This document shows, piece by piece, positions 47,479-57,850 of a stretch of DNA of 64,000 nucleotides (positions are counted from its first letter, which is position 1; each line of letters begins with the position of its first letter). This DNA comes from Caballeronia terrestris (lineage in GTDB: Bacteria; Pseudomonadota; Gammaproteobacteria; Burkholderiales; Burkholderiaceae). The notes beneath the pieces were generated by a model. That model searched no databases and had not been told where the DNA came from. It saw only the letters and a program-made list of their open reading frames with translations. The stretch covers positions 248,001 to 312,000 of the forward strand of contig NZ_FCOL02000002.1 of assembly GCF_001544515.1 (NCBI RefSeq), given 5' to 3'. The position numbers were made by a program, and so were the translations under genes.

Positions 47479-48258
47479 TTATTGATTGACGGCGAGTTTC
47501 AGTGCTTCGGCCGGCGCGAGATAGTCATAGGCGACTTCGCCGATATCGAGCGTGAGATTCGCGATGACGTGCCGCGCGCCCACCACCTTGCGCACGGGCA
47601 AGTCGGCGACCGGCGCAAGCGCGTGCGCGTGGAGGTCGAGCGCAGCGGGGCCTTCCCACGCGCCAAGCACGGCGACGTCGCGCAGGAAGAAGCGCACGAG
47701 TTCGCAAACGCGCGCCGAGCCGTCGACGTGCGGAATCACCTTGAGCAGATAGTTCGGCGTATCGGCGAGCTTGCGGCGCTCGGTTTCGATGTCGAGCGGA
47801 CGATACTTGTAGCCCATCGTGCCGGTCGCGATGCGTTGCGTGCCGTATTCGAGCGTGCCGAGCAGCGTGTCCCTGCCGTCGACGCCCAAGCGCGGCGACG
47901 CCAGCTTCTTCGGAAAGCCCCAGATCTCGCGGCCGCCGGCGATCGGGCCTTCGTCGTCGAGATACATCGCGTGGGTGTAGCTGGCCTTGCGCCCTTCCTC
48001 GTCAATCACCGAGATGACCTGGCCGCTCTCCGTGTAATCGCCGAATCCCGACGAATCCGGCATGCGGATGAACTCGTAGTGGACGAGGCCGTTGTCCACC
48101 GTCAGCGGCTCGGGGACGACGGCGCGCAGGGCGTCGAGGTCGGTCTCGTACGAGATGATGAAGTACTCGCGATTGACGAAGCGGAACGGCGGGCGCGGAT
48201 AAGCGGGGTTATGCACGGGCATGGCATAAGCGTTCTTGCGGATTTCATCGGCTGTCAC
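47479..48258 (-). CDS. adc: Acetoacetate decarboxylase
   Basis: 259-residue enzyme producing acetone and CO2 from acetoacetate through a Schiff base. The catalytic lysines are in [12 protein letters not shown] (about residues 118-129); the active-site acids lie in [20 protein letters not shown] chose GTG ([14 protein letters not shown]) with AAGGA 9 nt upstream; it matches the usual family start, while the longer reading adds ~60 unrelated residues. The C-terminal ~15 residues after DYL exceed the clostridial enzyme. First gene of the adc-bdhA-patatin operon. Confidence 0.93.
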   Translation of the reverse strand: MTADEIRKNAYAMPVHNPAYPRPPFRFVNREYFIISYETDLDALRAVVPEPLTVDNGLVHYEFIRMPDSSGFGDYTESGQVISVIDEEGRKASYTHAMYLDDEGPIAGGREIWGFPKKLASPRLGVDGRDTLLGTLEYGTQRIATGTMGYKYRPLDIETERRKLADTPNYLLKVIPHVDGSARVCELVRFFLRDVAVLGAWEGPAALDLHAHALAPVADLPVRKVVGARHVIANLTLDIGEVAYDYLAPAEALKLAVNQ

Positions 48259-48697
48259 TGCATCGATTCCTTGGGATGAGGAAGGCACGATGGTAGCGGC
48301 ATTCTTCGATCGCGGCGCTTTACGCCAACCTGACATTTGACGCCTGAGAGACCCTTCATGAAACGCTGGAATGCCCGCCGGGCTTGGCTTCCAGCGATTC
48401 GACCAAGCCTTCGCAATGCATCGTGTCCCATTTCGCAAAATATTGTTGCTTCACGAGCTCCTATGCCGATCGGCGCCTGTTCAAGATAGTGCATAAGACT
48501 TTTACCCAGCCATCCTTATCAATCAGTACGCTCGCCTAAGGCGTTTAGATGATCGACGGTCCCCGCACGATCGTGCTCCGAAAACGCCGAAAAAAAACCG
48601 TCAAACGCCCGCCCATCGGCCGATCGGCCGGTCCCGGCAGCTTTGGGGAAGGGTCTGTTATAGTCGTCCCCATCCCTCCCCCTCATTCATCGGTCGC
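48259..48697. other. Intergenic region between adc and the CorC-type gene
   Basis: 440 nt between divergent genes, presumably both promoters. It contains GC palindromes (for example CGGCCGATCGGCCG near 48618), an imperfect pairing GGCGTTT / AAACGCC (48540-48588) and an A8 run. A 79-codon minus-strand frame here lacks a ribosome site and is not supported as a gene. Confidence 0.55.
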
Positions 48698-49987
48698 GTG
48701 GACAACCTTCCCTTATGGGCGCAAATTGGCGCCATCTTTCTTCTTCTCTTTCTGTCCGGCTTCTTCTCGATCTCCGAAACGTCGATGATGGCGCTGAATC
48801 GCCATCGTCTGAAGCACCTCGCCAACCAGGGGTCGCTCCGCGCGCGCACCACGCAAGGGCTTCTCGCCAAAACGGATCAGCTACTGAGCGTCATCCTGAT
48901 CGGCAACAACCTGATCAATACGATCATCCCCGTTCTCACCACGTCGATCGCGCTGCGCACGTTCGGGCATGACAACCTCGTGCTGTCGATCGCGACGGGG
49001 CTGGTCGCGTTCCTGATCATCGTGTTCGCGGAGATCGCGCCGAAGATCGTCGGCGCGACATATCCGGAAAAAGTCGCGCTGCCGGCGAGCCTGATCCTCG
49101 CGCCGCTGATGCGCATCGCGCGGCCGCTCGTGTGGTTCGTCAACCTGTTCGCGAACGCCGTGCTGGGCGCGCTGCACATTAATACGAAGGGCGGCCGCGA
49201 CCAGCGCATGTCACCGGAAGAATTGCGCACCGTCGTGCTGGAATCGGGCAGCTTCATGCCGACCAAGCACCGCAGCATCCTGCTGAACCTGTTCGATCTC
49301 GAAAACATCACCGTCGACGACGTGATGATCCCGCGCCGCCGCATCGAAGCGCTCGATTTCGATGCGCCGTTCGAGCAGATCATGCAGCAGCTCGAAACCT
49401 GCTATCACAACAAGCTCGTCGTGTACCAGGGCGATATCGATCGAGTACTCGGCATCCTGCATGTGCGCAAGACGCTGTCGGCGCTGCACAACCAGGAGCT
49501 GGAGCGCGAGACGCTGCGCGAACTGCTCACCGAGCCGTATTTCGTGCCGACCGGGACGCCCGTGTTCCAGCAGTTGCAGTATTTCCAGGAAAGCCGTCAC
49601 CGGATTGCGATCGTCGTCAATGAATACGGCGAACTGCAGGGGCTCGTGACGCCGGAAGACATCATCGAAGAGCTGATCGGCGAATTCACGACGACGATTC
49701 CGCGCGGCACCGCGTCACGCGGCGGCTGGGACGACAACGGCGAGGTCATCGTGGCGGGCAGCATGCCGCTGCGCGAGCTGAACCGCTGGCTGCACCTGAA
49801 TCTTCCGACCGATGGCCCCAAGACGCTCAACGGGCTGATCCTCGAAACGCTGGAGGAAATTCCCGACGGCGATGTATCGGTGCAGATCGCGGGCGTGCGC
49901 TTCGAAGTGATGCGCAGCGACGATCAGGCGATCCGCACGGTGAAGATCTTCCGGCCGGCCGTCACGAAACCGCGTTTGCAGCGTTAG
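48698..49987 (+). CDS. HlyC/CorC (CNNM/DUF21) family transporter
   Basis: 429-residue membrane protein. Four N-terminal hydrophobic segments form the DUF21/CNNM domain (SGFFSISETSMMALNRHRL at about residue 20), followed by a CBS pair (about 205-325, with VDDVMIPR) and a C-terminal CorC_HlyC domain. Relatives export Mg or Co ions or sodium; despite the name they are not haemolysins. GTG start chosen because it begins the family sequence MDNLPLW. Divergent from adc. Confidence 0.9.
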   Translation: MDNLPLWAQIGAIFLLLFLSGFFSISETSMMALNRHRLKHLANQGSLRARTTQGLLAKTDQLLSVILIGNNLINTIIPVLTTSIALRTFGHDNLVLSIATGLVAFLIIVFAEIAPKIVGATYPEKVALPASLILAPLMRIARPLVWFVNLFANAVLGALHINTKGGRDQRMSPEELRTVVLESGSFMPTKHRSILLNLFDLENITVDDVMIPRRRIEALDFDAPFEQIMQQLETCYHNKLVVYQGDIDRVLGILHVRKTLSALHNQELERETLRELLTEPYFVPTGTPVFQQLQYFQESRHRIAIVVNEYGELQGLVTPEDIIEELIGEFTTTIPRGTASRGGWDDNGEVIVAGSMPLRELNRWLHLNLPTDGPKTLNGLILETLEEIPDGDVSVQIAGVRFEVMRSDDQAIRTVKIFRPAVTKPRLQR

Positions 49988-50061
49988 CCTTTCGGCCGAG
50001 TTGGAAGGCGCGCGGCGCGGCGCGATGATCAGGTCATCCTGATTACGAAGGGCCCGACGCC

Positions 50062-51247
50062 ATGCCAGCCACTTCCCGCCCCGCCTTCGCGCGTCCTGCG
50101 GAGACACCCCTGACCGACGACGCGCCCGCCGTCTCGCTGCTCACCGAAACCTTGCGCGCCGCCGCGGCGCGCGGCGCGTCCGATATCCACGTCGAGCCGG
50201 CGGAACACGCGTGGCGCATCCGATTGCGTATCGACGGCGCGCTCCACGTTCTGCAAAGGCCGCCGCTGCATCTGCGCGACGCGTTCATCACGCGTATCAA
50301 GGTGCTGGCGCGCATGGACATCGCGGAGCGGCGCGTGCCGCAGGACGGGCGCCTGCGCCTGCCGCTCGCGAACGGCCAGCTCGAAAACTATCGCGTGAAC
50401 TCGCTGCCAACGCTCTTCGGCGAAAAGCTCGTACTGCGGCGTCTCGATGCGCTGCCCGCTGATTTGTCGCTCGCGGCGCTCGGGCTTGATGTGCGACAGC
50501 GGGAAGTCGTCGAATCCGCGATCCACGCGCCGCACGGGCTCATTCTCGTCACCGGGCCGACCGGCAGCGGCAAGACGCTTTCGCTCTACTGCTTCCTCCA
50601 GATGCTGAACGCCGAAGCGCGCAACGTGCTCGGTCGAAGATCCCGCCGAAATCCAGCTCGACGGCATCAATCAGGTCAGCGTGCGCGACAAGGCCGGACT
50701 CACCTTCGCGGTCGCGTTGCGCGCGTTCATGCGGCAGGACCCGGACGTGATCATGGTCGGCGAGATCCGCGATGCCGAGACCGCCGACGACGCCGTAAAA
50801 GCCGCGCAGACCGGCCATCTCGTGCTTTCGACGCTTCACACGAACGACGCGCCCGCCGCGATCGCGCGGCTGATCGACATCGGCATCGCGCCGTACAACC
50901 TGGCGTCGGCGCTCAGGCTCGTGACCGCGCAGCGGCTCGTGAGGAAGCTCTGCGACGCTTGCCGCGCGCCGTCCGAACTCGCGCTCGACGACGGCACGCG
51001 CCCCTTCGAGCCGCGCGGCTGCGTGAAATGTCACGGCATCGGCTATAAGGGGCGCGTGGGCGTGCATCAATTGATGCCCGTCACCGACGCGTTGCGCGAA
51101 TTGATCGTCGCGCGCGCCGCCACCCACGCAATCACGCGTCAGGCGCAGGCCGAGGGCATGCCTGCACTGCGCGACGCCGCGTTCCAGCGCGTGCGCGACG
51201 GCGTGACGAGCGTCGCGGAAGCGGCCGAAGCGACGGAGATCGCGTGA
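50062..51247 (+). pseudogene. pilB: pilB/gspE-type pilus assembly ATPase, frameshifted
   Basis: The N-terminal part (about 189 codons to 50628) carries the GspE fold and Walker A GPTGSGKTLSLY; the C-terminal part continues in another frame from 50630 with SVEDPAEIQLDG, Walker B DPDVIMVGEIRDAE, HLVLSTLHTND and a zinc tetracysteine (CDAC and CVKC). At the junction the expected NVCSVEDP is encoded as AACGTG-C-TCGGTC, one base too many, or, more simply, one TG missing from GTGTGC. As sequenced, the ATPase would be truncated before Walker B. Full length would be about 394 residues, shorter than canonical PilB (about 565), so it lacks the N1 domain. First gene of pilB-pilC-pilD. Confidence 0.88.
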
Positions 51248-52443
51248 TGAGCATTGACACGCGTTTTGCATGGCGCGGCGTCGATGCGAACGGCGCCGCG
51301 AAACGCGGCAAAACCATCGCCGCTGATGCCACTGGCGCCCGCGCCGCGCTCAAGCGCGAAGGCTGGACGGTGCTCGAACTCGACGCCGTCGGCCCCGCGC
51401 CGCCCCCAAAATCGAGCGCCGCCGACGTGACGCTCTTCACGCGCCAGCTCGCGGGCCTGCTGCGCTCGGGGTTGCCGCTCGCGCCGTCGCTAGAACTGAT
51501 CGCGCAGACGCCGACGCGCGGCGGCCTGCCGCGCATCGTGCAGAACGTCGCCCGCGACATCACGCAGGGCGTGCCGTTCTCAGATGCGCTCGCGCGGCAT
51601 CCAGCCTGCTTCGGGCCGCTGTATTGCCAACTGGTGTCGGTCGGCGAACTGGCGGGCGCGCTGCCGACCGTGCTCGCCCGCCTCGCCGACGACCGCGAGC
51701 GCGCTGCCTCGCAGCGCGCGAAGCTCAAGGGCGCGCTGACGTATCCGGTCATGGTGCTGCTTCTTTCACTGCTGATCACGGCTGGCTTGCTGGTCGGCGT
51801 GGTGCCGACGTTCAAGACGATCTTCGACGGCTTCGGCGCCGCGCTCCCCGCACCGACGCGTTTCGTGCTCGCGCTCTCCGACGGCGTCGCGCGCTGGAGC
51901 GTGCCGTTCGCGACCACGTGCGTGGCCGTCGGCATCGGATGCGCACGGCTGTTGAAGCGCTCGCCGTCGGCGCGCGAGGCCGCCGATCGCGCGACGCTCA
52001 AGCTGCCGCTCGTCGGCGCGTTGCTGCGCTCGCTCGCGATCGCGCGCTGGAGCCGCGCGCTAGGGACGCTGCTCGCCGCCGGCACGCCGCTGTCGGACGC
52101 TTTCGATTCGCTCGCCAACGCAACCGGCAACCGCATCTTCGACCGCGCGACCGTAGAGATCGCGACGCGCCTTCGCCACGGCGAGCGGCTGGCGGCCGCG
52201 ATGCGCGCGCTCGGCTGCTTCCCGCCCGAAGTCGTGCAGCCGATCGCCGTCGCCGAGGAGTCCGGCTCGCTCGACTCCATGCTGATGGACCTCGCGACCC
52301 TCGGCGACCGCCAGGTCGACGAAAAGATCGGCACGTTCGCGAGTCTTTGCGAGCCGGTCGTGATCGTGGTGCTCGGCGCGCTCGTGGGCGGACTCGTGAT
52401 CGCGATGTATCTTCCCATCATCCAACTCGGCAACGTGGTGTAG
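51244..52443 (+). CDS. pilC: Type IV pilus / type II secretion inner-membrane platform protein (PilC/GspF family)
   Basis: 399-residue platform protein with two T2SSF domains (about 60-185 and 265-390). Three hydrophobic segments are visible (YPVMVLLLSLLITAGLLVGVV, a short one near 225, and VVIVVLGALVGGLVIAMYLP at the end), and the family motif FTRQLAGLLRSGLPL lies near residue 63. Its start overlaps the end of pilB by 4 nt. It appears intact although its partner ATPase is frameshifted. Confidence 0.93.
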   Translation: MMSIDTRFAWRGVDANGAAKRGKTIAADATGARAALKREGWTVLELDAVGPAPPPKSSAADVTLFTRQLAGLLRSGLPLAPSLELIAQTPTRGGLPRIVQNVARDITQGVPFSDALARHPACFGPLYCQLVSVGELAGALPTVLARLADDRERAASQRAKLKGALTYPVMVLLLSLLITAGLLVGVVPTFKTIFDGFGAALPAPTRFVLALSDGVARWSVPFATTCVAVGIGCARLLKRSPSAREAADRATLKLPLVGALLRSLAIARWSRALGTLLAAGTPLSDAFDSLANATGNRIFDRATVEIATRLRHGERLAAAMRALGCFPPEVVQPIAVAEESGSLDSMLMDLATLGDRQVDEKIGTFASLCEPVVIVVLGALVGGLVIAMYLPIIQLGNVV

Positions 52444-52474
52444 CATCCCTGCCGAATTCACCCAGACACAGCCC

Positions 52475-53368
52475 ATGCAGCTTTCGTTCGAACCGTACGT
52501 CGCGCGGTCCAGCCTCTTCACGCAGGCGTTCGCCGCGCTGCCCGCCGCCGCGCAATACGGCTTTGCGATCGTCTTCGGACTTGTGATCGGCAGCTTCCTG
52601 ACGGTCGTCGTGCACCGGCTGCCCATCATGCTCGAGCGTGCGTGGCGCGCGGAAATCGACGCCGAAACCACGAGCGAAGCCGCTCCCGCCGAGCGCTACA
52701 ACCTCGCCGTCCCGCGCAGCGCCTGCCCGCATTGCGGACATGTCCTGCGCGCGTGGGAAAACATCCCCGTCATCAGCTATGTGCTTTTGCGCGGACGCTG
52801 CGCGAAATGCGGCGCGTCCGTCAGCGCGCGCTATCCGCTGATCGAACTCGCGACCGCTCTCTTCGCCGCCGCGTCGCTGTATGCGTTCGGGCCGGACTGG
52901 CTCGCGCTCGCCGCGTTCGGTTTATGCGCTACGCTGCTCGCAACGAGCCTGATCGATTTCGACACGCGCTACCTGCCCGATTCGCTCACGCTGCCGCTGC
53001 TCTGGGCCGGCCTGATCGTCAATCTCAGCGATGGCGGCTTCGTGCAACTGCACGACGCGGTGATCGGCGCGATCGGCGGGTATCTCTTCCTTTGGTGCGT
53101 CTACTGGATCTTCCGGCTGGTGCGCGGCGTCGAAGGCATGGGCTACGGCGACTTCAAGCTGCTCGCCGCACTCGGCGCGTGGTTCGGCTGGATGGCGCTG
53201 CCGCAGATCGTGCTGGTTTCCGCGATCGCCGGAGCGCTGGTCGGGCTCGTCGCGACGTGGCGCGGACGTATGCGCTTCGAGGAACCGCTGCCGTTCGGCC
53301 CGTTCCTCGCGATCGGTGGCGTGCTGACGCTCTACTTCGGCACCCCGCTTTACGGACTTTTTGGATGA
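52475..53368 (+). CDS. pilD: Prepilin peptidase / N-methyltransferase
   Basis: 297-residue A24A aspartic peptidase that cleaves and methylates type IV prepilins. The zinc-binding cysteines (CPHCGH and RCAKCG, about residues 87-115) are present, as are both catalytic Asp sites: [11 protein letters not shown] and [16 protein letters not shown]. Seven or eight hydrophobic segments. 31 nt after pilC. It may serve other pilus or type II systems in the genome. Confidence 0.95.
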   Translation: MQLSFEPYVARSSLFTQAFAALPAAAQYGFAIVFGLVIGSFLTVVVHRLPIMLERAWRAEIDAETTSEAAPAERYNLAVPRSACPHCGHVLRAWENIPVISYVLLRGRCAKCGASVSARYPLIELATALFAAASLYAFGPDWLALAAFGLCATLLATSLIDFDTRYLPDSLTLPLLWAGLIVNLSDGGFVQLHDAVIGAIGGYLFLWCVYWIFRLVRGVEGMGYGDFKLLAALGAWFGWMALPQIVLVSAIAGALVGLVATWRGRMRFEEPLPFGPFLAIGGVLTLYFGTPLYGLFG

Positions 53369-53382
53369 TCAAGGAGTTACGG

Positions 53383-54006
53383 ATGTACAGCATCGGCCTG
53401 ACGGGCGGCATCGGCAGCGGCAAGACCACAGTCGCGGATTGCTTTGCCGCGCACGGCGTGCCGCTGATCGACACCGATCTCATCGCGCACCAGATCACCG
53501 CACCCGGCGGCGTCGCGATGCCGCTGATCGCAAGCCGCTTCGGGCCGGAGTATGTCGCGGCGGACGGGTCGCTCAATCGCTCGAAGATGCGCGAGCGTGT
53601 CTTCGCCGACGATACCGCGAAGGCGCAGCTCGAAGCGATCACGCATCCGCTGATCCGTGCGGAGACCGAACGGCAGCGAAGCGTCGCGGACGGCGCGTAT
53701 CACATCGTCGTGGTGCCGCTATTGGTGGAATCGGGGAACTGGTCGTCGCGGGCGGACCGGGTGCTGGTCGTCGATTGCCCGGTCGAGACGCAGATCGCGC
53801 GCGTCATGCGCCGCAACGGCTTTTCACGCGAACAGGTGCTCGCGATCATCGCGCGCCAGGCGACGCGCGAGGCGCGGCTCGCGGCAGCGGACGACGTCGT
53901 CGTCAACGATGAGCACGCGACGCTCGACACACTCAGGCAGCAAGTCGATGCATTGCACGCGCGCTATCTGTCGCTCGCGAGCGGCGCCGACAGGGCGCAA
54001 GCGTAA
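53383..54006 (+). CDS. coaE: Dephospho-CoA kinase
   Basis: 207-residue enzyme for the last step of coenzyme A synthesis. P-loop [14 protein letters not shown] at residues 5-18, [10 protein letters not shown], and the lid motif near [22 protein letters not shown] lies 7 nt before the ATG. The order pilBCD-coaE-zapD-yacG is widespread in proteobacteria. Confidence 0.97.
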   Translation: MYSIGLTGGIGSGKTTVADCFAAHGVPLIDTDLIAHQITAPGGVAMPLIASRFGPEYVAADGSLNRSKMRERVFADDTAKAQLEAITHPLIRAETERQRSVADGAYHIVVVPLLVESGNWSSRADRVLVVDCPVETQIARVMRRNGFSREQVLAIIARQATREARLAAADDVVVNDEHATLDTLRQQVDALHARYLSLASGADRAQA

Positions 54007-54174
54007 AGTTCACACGAACGGAGGAAACCGCGGATTGAAAAACTCCCGCTAACAGCGACGAAAATGCTCTGCGACAGGCTCATTTTGCGTCGATTTGCTA
54101 GGGTAGTGCTGCGGCATTAGAATGTCCTGACTTTCCGTCCCACGAAGCACCGACCAACGCTGAGGCGAGCGCGC

Positions 54175-54930
54175 TTGATCCTTTACGAGTATCCCTTCAA
54201 CGAGCGAATTCGAACGCTGTTGCGACTCGAAGACCTGTTCGAGCGCTTCACGTTCTTTTTGACCCAGGAAGACCCGCGAGAGCATCACGTCGCACTGACG
54301 ACGCTCTTCGAAATCGCCGAAGTCGCAGGCCGCACGGATCTCAAAGCCGATCTGATGAAGGAACTGGAACGCCAGCGTCAGACGCTCGCGCCGTTCCGCG
54401 GCAATCCCGGCATCGAACAGGAGGCACTCGAAGCGGTGCTTGGCGAAATCGAACAGACGCTCGCCGGTCTTTCGCAGATGCAGGGCAAGACAGGCCAGCA
54501 TCTCGCGGACAACGAGTGGCTCGCCAGCATCCGCAGCCGCACGATCATTCCGGGCGGTACCTGCAAGTTCGACTTGCCGTCGTATTTCGCGTGGCAGCAA
54601 TTGCCGGTGGAGCAGCGTCGCCACGACATCGCGAAATGGGTCATGCCGATGCTCGCGCTGCGCGACGCCGCCATCATCGTGCTGCGGCTCGCGCGCGAAT
54701 CGGGGCAGGCGTCGAAAGTGATGGCGATGCAGGGCAGCTATCAGCAGATGCTGTCGGGACGGACGTATCAGTTGATGCAGGTGCGCGTGTCGCCGGAAGT
54801 GCGGGTGATCCCCGAGGCGAGCGCGAACAAGTACATGCTGTGGGTGCGTTTCACGGTGCAGGACGGCGATCTGCGGCCGCGTGCCGTCGATGTCGACGTG
54901 CCGTTCCACCTCACGCTGTGCAGCCTTTGA
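54175..54930 (+). CDS. zapD: Cell division protein ZapD
   Basis: 251-residue cytoplasmic protein that cross-links FtsZ filaments. It begins [20 protein letters not shown], the DUF1342 family start, from a TTG codon with GAGG 9 nt upstream. Alpha-helical N-terminal half and a beta-rich C-terminal half ending [15 protein letters not shown]. The 168-nt gap after coaE may contain a promoter. The FtsZ partner is encoded at the right end of the window. Confidence 0.95.
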   Translation: MILYEYPFNERIRTLLRLEDLFERFTFFLTQEDPREHHVALTTLFEIAEVAGRTDLKADLMKELERQRQTLAPFRGNPGIEQEALEAVLGEIEQTLAGLSQMQGKTGQHLADNEWLASIRSRTIIPGGTCKFDLPSYFAWQQLPVEQRRHDIAKWVMPMLALRDAAIIVLRLARESGQASKVMAMQGSYQQMLSGRTYQLMQVRVSPEVRVIPEASANKYMLWVRFTVQDGDLRPRAVDVDVPFHLTLCSL

Positions 54931-54958
54931 TCAGCAACCTTCGATAACGTCAGACCGT

Positions 54959-55150
54959 ATGACCACCGTCGTCAAATGTCCGACCTGCGATAAGGAAGTC
55001 CGCTGGGTCCCGGAAAACCGCTTTCGTCCGTTCTGCTCGGACCGCTGCAAGCAGATCGATCTCGGCGCCTGGGCGGCCGGGAAATATCGCATCGCCGGCA
55101 ATCAGCAGGAAACGCCGCCCGATGACGATTCGCGCGGCGGCCTGAACTAA
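54959..55150 (+). CDS. yacG: DNA gyrase inhibitor YacG
   Basis: 63-residue zinc protein with the four-cysteine pattern CPTC (residues 7-10) and CSDRC (about 26-30) and the family stretch [17 protein letters not shown]. In E. coli it binds GyrB and blocks gyrase. Start chosen at MTTVVKCP because the family begins just before the first Cys pair. 28 nt after zapD; convergent with the Nudix gene. Confidence 0.95.
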   Translation: MTTVVKCPTCDKEVRWVPENRFRPFCSDRCKQIDLGAWAAGKYRIAGNQQETPPDDDSRGGLN

Positions 55151-55157
55151 AGAGTTT

Positions 55158-55574
55158 CTAGCTTGCTTCCGCTGCGAGCCATTCCAGCACGGGAATGGTC
55201 GCCGGAAGCAGCGGGCCGACGTCGGCCGGCAAGTGCTGCCAGGCGAGCGCCTGACCCTCACGACCGGCGGGCGTCCCGGTCCAGTGCGTCACCTTGCAGA
55301 AATGAAGCCGCACATACGCGTGCGGATAGTCGTGTTCGAGCGTGCGCCAGCGTTCGCTTGCGGTGACGTCGATGCCGAGTTCCTCGTGCAGTTCGCGCCC
55401 GAGCGCCGCTTCCACGCTCTCACCCGCCTCGATCTTCCCGCCCGGAAACTCCCAGTAGCCCTCGTACGGCTTGCCTTCCGGCCGCTGCGCGAGCAGATAG
55501 CGCCCGTCCGGCTGCACCATCACGCCGACGGCCACCTCGGTGACCTTGCGCCCGTTCGCGGCGATTTCCGTCAT
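55158..55574 (-). CDS. Nudix hydrolase, MutT/8-oxo-dGTP diphosphatase type
   Basis: 138-residue Nudix protein with the box GGKIEAGESVEAALGRELHE at about residues 45-64. Resembles MutT, which removes oxidised dGTP, and lies in the usual zapD-yacG-mutT neighbourhood. Its start overlaps the stop of the DUF815 ATPase by 4 nt. A longer reading frame upstream is antisense-free but unrelated to the family and overlaps that ATPase gene. Confidence 0.9.
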   Translation of the reverse strand: MTEIAANGRKVTEVAVGVMVQPDGRYLLAQRPEGKPYEGYWEFPGGKIEAGESVEAALGRELHEELGIDVTASERWRTLEHDYPHAYVRLHFCKVTHWTGTPAGREGQALAWQHLPADVGPLLPATIPVLEWLAAEAS

Positions 55575-56434
55575 GCCTTGCGCCCCGACCAGTCGCGCGC
55601 GAACTGCCACGCGACGCGTCCCGAGCGCGACCCGCGCTCCAGCGCCCAGACAAGCGCATCGCCGCGCGCGCTTTCGATTTCGCTTTGCTCGCAGCCGAAG
55701 TGCTTCAGCCAATGGCCGACGATCGACAGGTAATCGTCCTGCTTGAACGGGTAGAAGCTGACCCACAGCCCGAAACGCTCCGACAGCGAAATCTTCTCCT
55801 CGACCACTTCGCCCGGGTGAATCTCACCATCGGACGTGTGCTTGTAGGTCTCGTTTTCGCTCATGTACTCGGGCATCAGGTGCCGCCGGTTTGACGTCGC
55901 GTAGATCAGCACGTTGTCCGACTGCGCCGCGACCGAGCCGTCGAGCGCGACTTTCAGCGCCTTATAGCCCGATTCACCTTCCTCGAACGAGAGGTCGTCG
56001 CAGAACACGATGAAGCGCTCCGGCCGCGTCGAGATCAGATCGACGATGTCGCCGAGATCGTGGAGATCGTCCTTGTCGACTTCGATCAGGCGCAGGCCGT
56101 CCTTCGAATACGCGTTCAGGCACGCCTTGATCAGCGACGACTTGCCGGTGCCACGCGCGCCCGTCAGCAGCACGTTGTTCGCCGGGAGCTTCGCGACGAA
56201 TTGCCGCGTGTTCTGATCAATCAGACCCTTCTGGCGATCGATGTTTTGCAAATCGTCGAAGGAAATGAGGGAAATCGACGGCACAGGTTGCAGGTAGCCG
56301 CGCCCCTGACGCTTTCGCCAGCGAAAGGCGACAGCGCCGTTCCAGTCGATCTGCGGCGCCGTCGGCGGCAGCATGCCTTCGATGCGCGCCAGAACTGCTT
56401 CGGCGCGAGTCAGAAATTGTTCGAGTTTGTCCAT
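55571..56434 (-). CDS. DUF815 family AAA-type ATPase
   Basis: 287-residue P-loop protein: Walker A GARGTGKSSLIKA at about residue 85, Walker B IVFCDDLSFEEGE at about 142, arginine-rich C-terminus. DUF815 ATPases occur next to argJ and secA in betaproteobacteria; no defined role. The motif YATSNRRHLMP is the sensor-1 region. 6 nt after argJ, overlapping the Nudix gene, so argJ-ATPase-Nudix form one operon. Confidence 0.9.
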   Translation of the reverse strand: MDKLEQFLTRAEAVLARIEGMLPPTAPQIDWNGAVAFRWRKRQGRGYLQPVPSISLISFDDLQNIDRQKGLIDQNTRQFVAKLPANNVLLTGARGTGKSSLIKACLNAYSKDGLRLIEVDKDDLHDLGDIVDLISTRPERFIVFCDDLSFEEGESGYKALKVALDGSVAAQSDNVLIYATSNRRHLMPEYMSENETYKHTSDGEIHPGEVVEEKISLSERFGLWVSFYPFKQDDYLSIVGHWLKHFGCEQSEIESARGDALVWALERGSRSGRVAWQFARDWSGRKA

Positions 56435-56440
56435 GATGTT

Positions 56441-57682
56441 TTATGAGCGATAGTCGGCGTTGATGCTCACGTAGTCGTGCGAGAGATCGCAGGTCCAGAC
56501 GGTCGCCTGCGCGTCGCCACGGCCGAGCAGCACGCGAATCAGGATCTCGCTCTTCTTCATCACGCGCTGGCCGTCTTCCTCGCGATACTCCGGATTCCGG
56601 CCGCCTGCCTTCGCGACGAGCACATCGTCGAGATAGAGATCGATTTTGTCCACGTCGAGATCGGACACGCCCGCGTAGCCGATCGCGGCGAGAATACGGC
56701 CGAGGTTCGGATCGGATGCGTAGAACGCCGTCTTTACGAGCGGCGAATGGCCGATTGCATACGCGATCTGGCGACACTCGGCGACGTTCGCGCCGCCTTC
56801 CACCGTGATCGTCATGAACTTGGTCGCGCCCTCGCCATCGCGCACGATCAACTGCGCGAGCTCCTGCGCGACGGCCGTCACGGCGTCGCGCAACGCGGTG
56901 TAGGCGGGCGAATCCGTCGACGTGATCGCCGGCAGGCTCGACTTTCCCGACGCGATCAGGATGAATGAATCGTTCGTCGACGTATCGCCATCGATCGTGA
57001 TGCAGTTGAACGAGCGGTCCGCGACGTGTTTCGCGAGCTGATCGAGCACCGGCTGCGCGACGGTTGCATCGAACGCGAGGAAGCCGAGCATCGTCGCCAT
57101 ATTCGGCTTGATCATGCCGGCGCCCTTGCTGATGCCCGATAGCGAGACCGTGTGGCCGTCGATCTGCACCTGGCGCGACGCGGCTTTCGGCAACGTGTCG
57201 GTCGTCATGATGGTCTGCGCGGCATCGAACCAGTGCGCCGCCCTCTGGTTGGCGAGCGCGGCCGGCAAGCCCGCCTTCAGACGATCGACCGGCAGCGGCT
57301 CCAGAATCACGCCGGTCGAGAACGGCAGGATCTGCTGCGCGTCGAGGCCGAGAAGCTGCGCGAGCGCCGCGCAGGTTTCGCGCGTGTGGGCCATGCCCGG
57401 CTCGCCGGTGCCCGCATTCGCGTTGCCCGTGTTCACGACGAGCGCGCGAATACCCTTGCCGCCAGCGCGCACCGCGTCGAGATGCTCACGGCACACCGTG
57501 ACCGGCGCCGCGCAAAATCGATTCAACGTGAACACGCCCGCGACGGTCGCGCCCTCTTCGAGCTGAATGACGAGCAGATCCTTCCGATTCGGCTTGCGAA
57601 TATGGGCTTCGGCCCAGCCGAGCGTAACGCCGGCGATGGGATGAAGCGCTGCGGGATCGATCGAGGGGAAATTGACGGCCAT
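56441..57682 (-). CDS. argJ: Bifunctional glutamate N-acetyltransferase / N-acetylglutamate synthase
   Basis: 413-residue enzyme of the cyclic arginine pathway, transferring acetyl from N-acetylornithine to glutamate. It is made as a precursor that self-cleaves at the Ala-Thr bond in [18 protein letters not shown] (about residue 200); the Thr becomes the nucleophile. C-terminal pieces [14 protein letters not shown] and [11 protein letters not shown] are intact. Starts [10 protein letters not shown]. Confidence 0.96.
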   Translation of the reverse strand: MAVNFPSIDPAALHPIAGVTLGWAEAHIRKPNRKDLLVIQLEEGATVAGVFTLNRFCAAPVTVCREHLDAVRAGGKGIRALVVNTGNANAGTGEPGMAHTRETCAALAQLLGLDAQQILPFSTGVILEPLPVDRLKAGLPAALANQRAAHWFDAAQTIMTTDTLPKAASRQVQIDGHTVSLSGISKGAGMIKPNMATMLGFLAFDATVAQPVLDQLAKHVADRSFNCITIDGDTSTNDSFILIASGKSSLPAITSTDSPAYTALRDAVTAVAQELAQLIVRDGEGATKFMTITVEGGANVAECRQIAYAIGHSPLVKTAFYASDPNLGRILAAIGYAGVSDLDVDKIDLYLDDVLVAKAGGRNPEYREEDGQRVMKKSEILIRVLLGRGDAQATVWTCDLSHDYVSINADYRS

Positions 57683-57805
57683 GTTCGCGACTCGCTGAAT
57701 GTGGCGCGCGCCGGCGCTTGTTGTGAGACACGCTGCGCGGGCGCGGGATGAATAGACAGACGCCTTAAGACAGACGCCAGGAAAAACCGGTCCTGCAAAG
57801 ACAAA

Positions 57806-57823
57806 CGACGCATCTCTGCGTCG
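57806..57823 (-). terminator. Terminator after secA
   Basis: 7-bp stem CGACGCA / TGCGTCG with a 4-nt loop, followed on the minus strand by a T-rich stretch (TTTGTCTTT). About 28 nt past the secA stop. Confidence 0.75.
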
Positions 57824-57850
57824 CTTGTTCCAACCGTGAACCGTCGGCGA

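Noticed and set aside
48255..48494. 79-codon minus-strand frame upstream of adc
   Set aside because: No ribosome site, no homology, overlaps the adc start; treated as promoter region.
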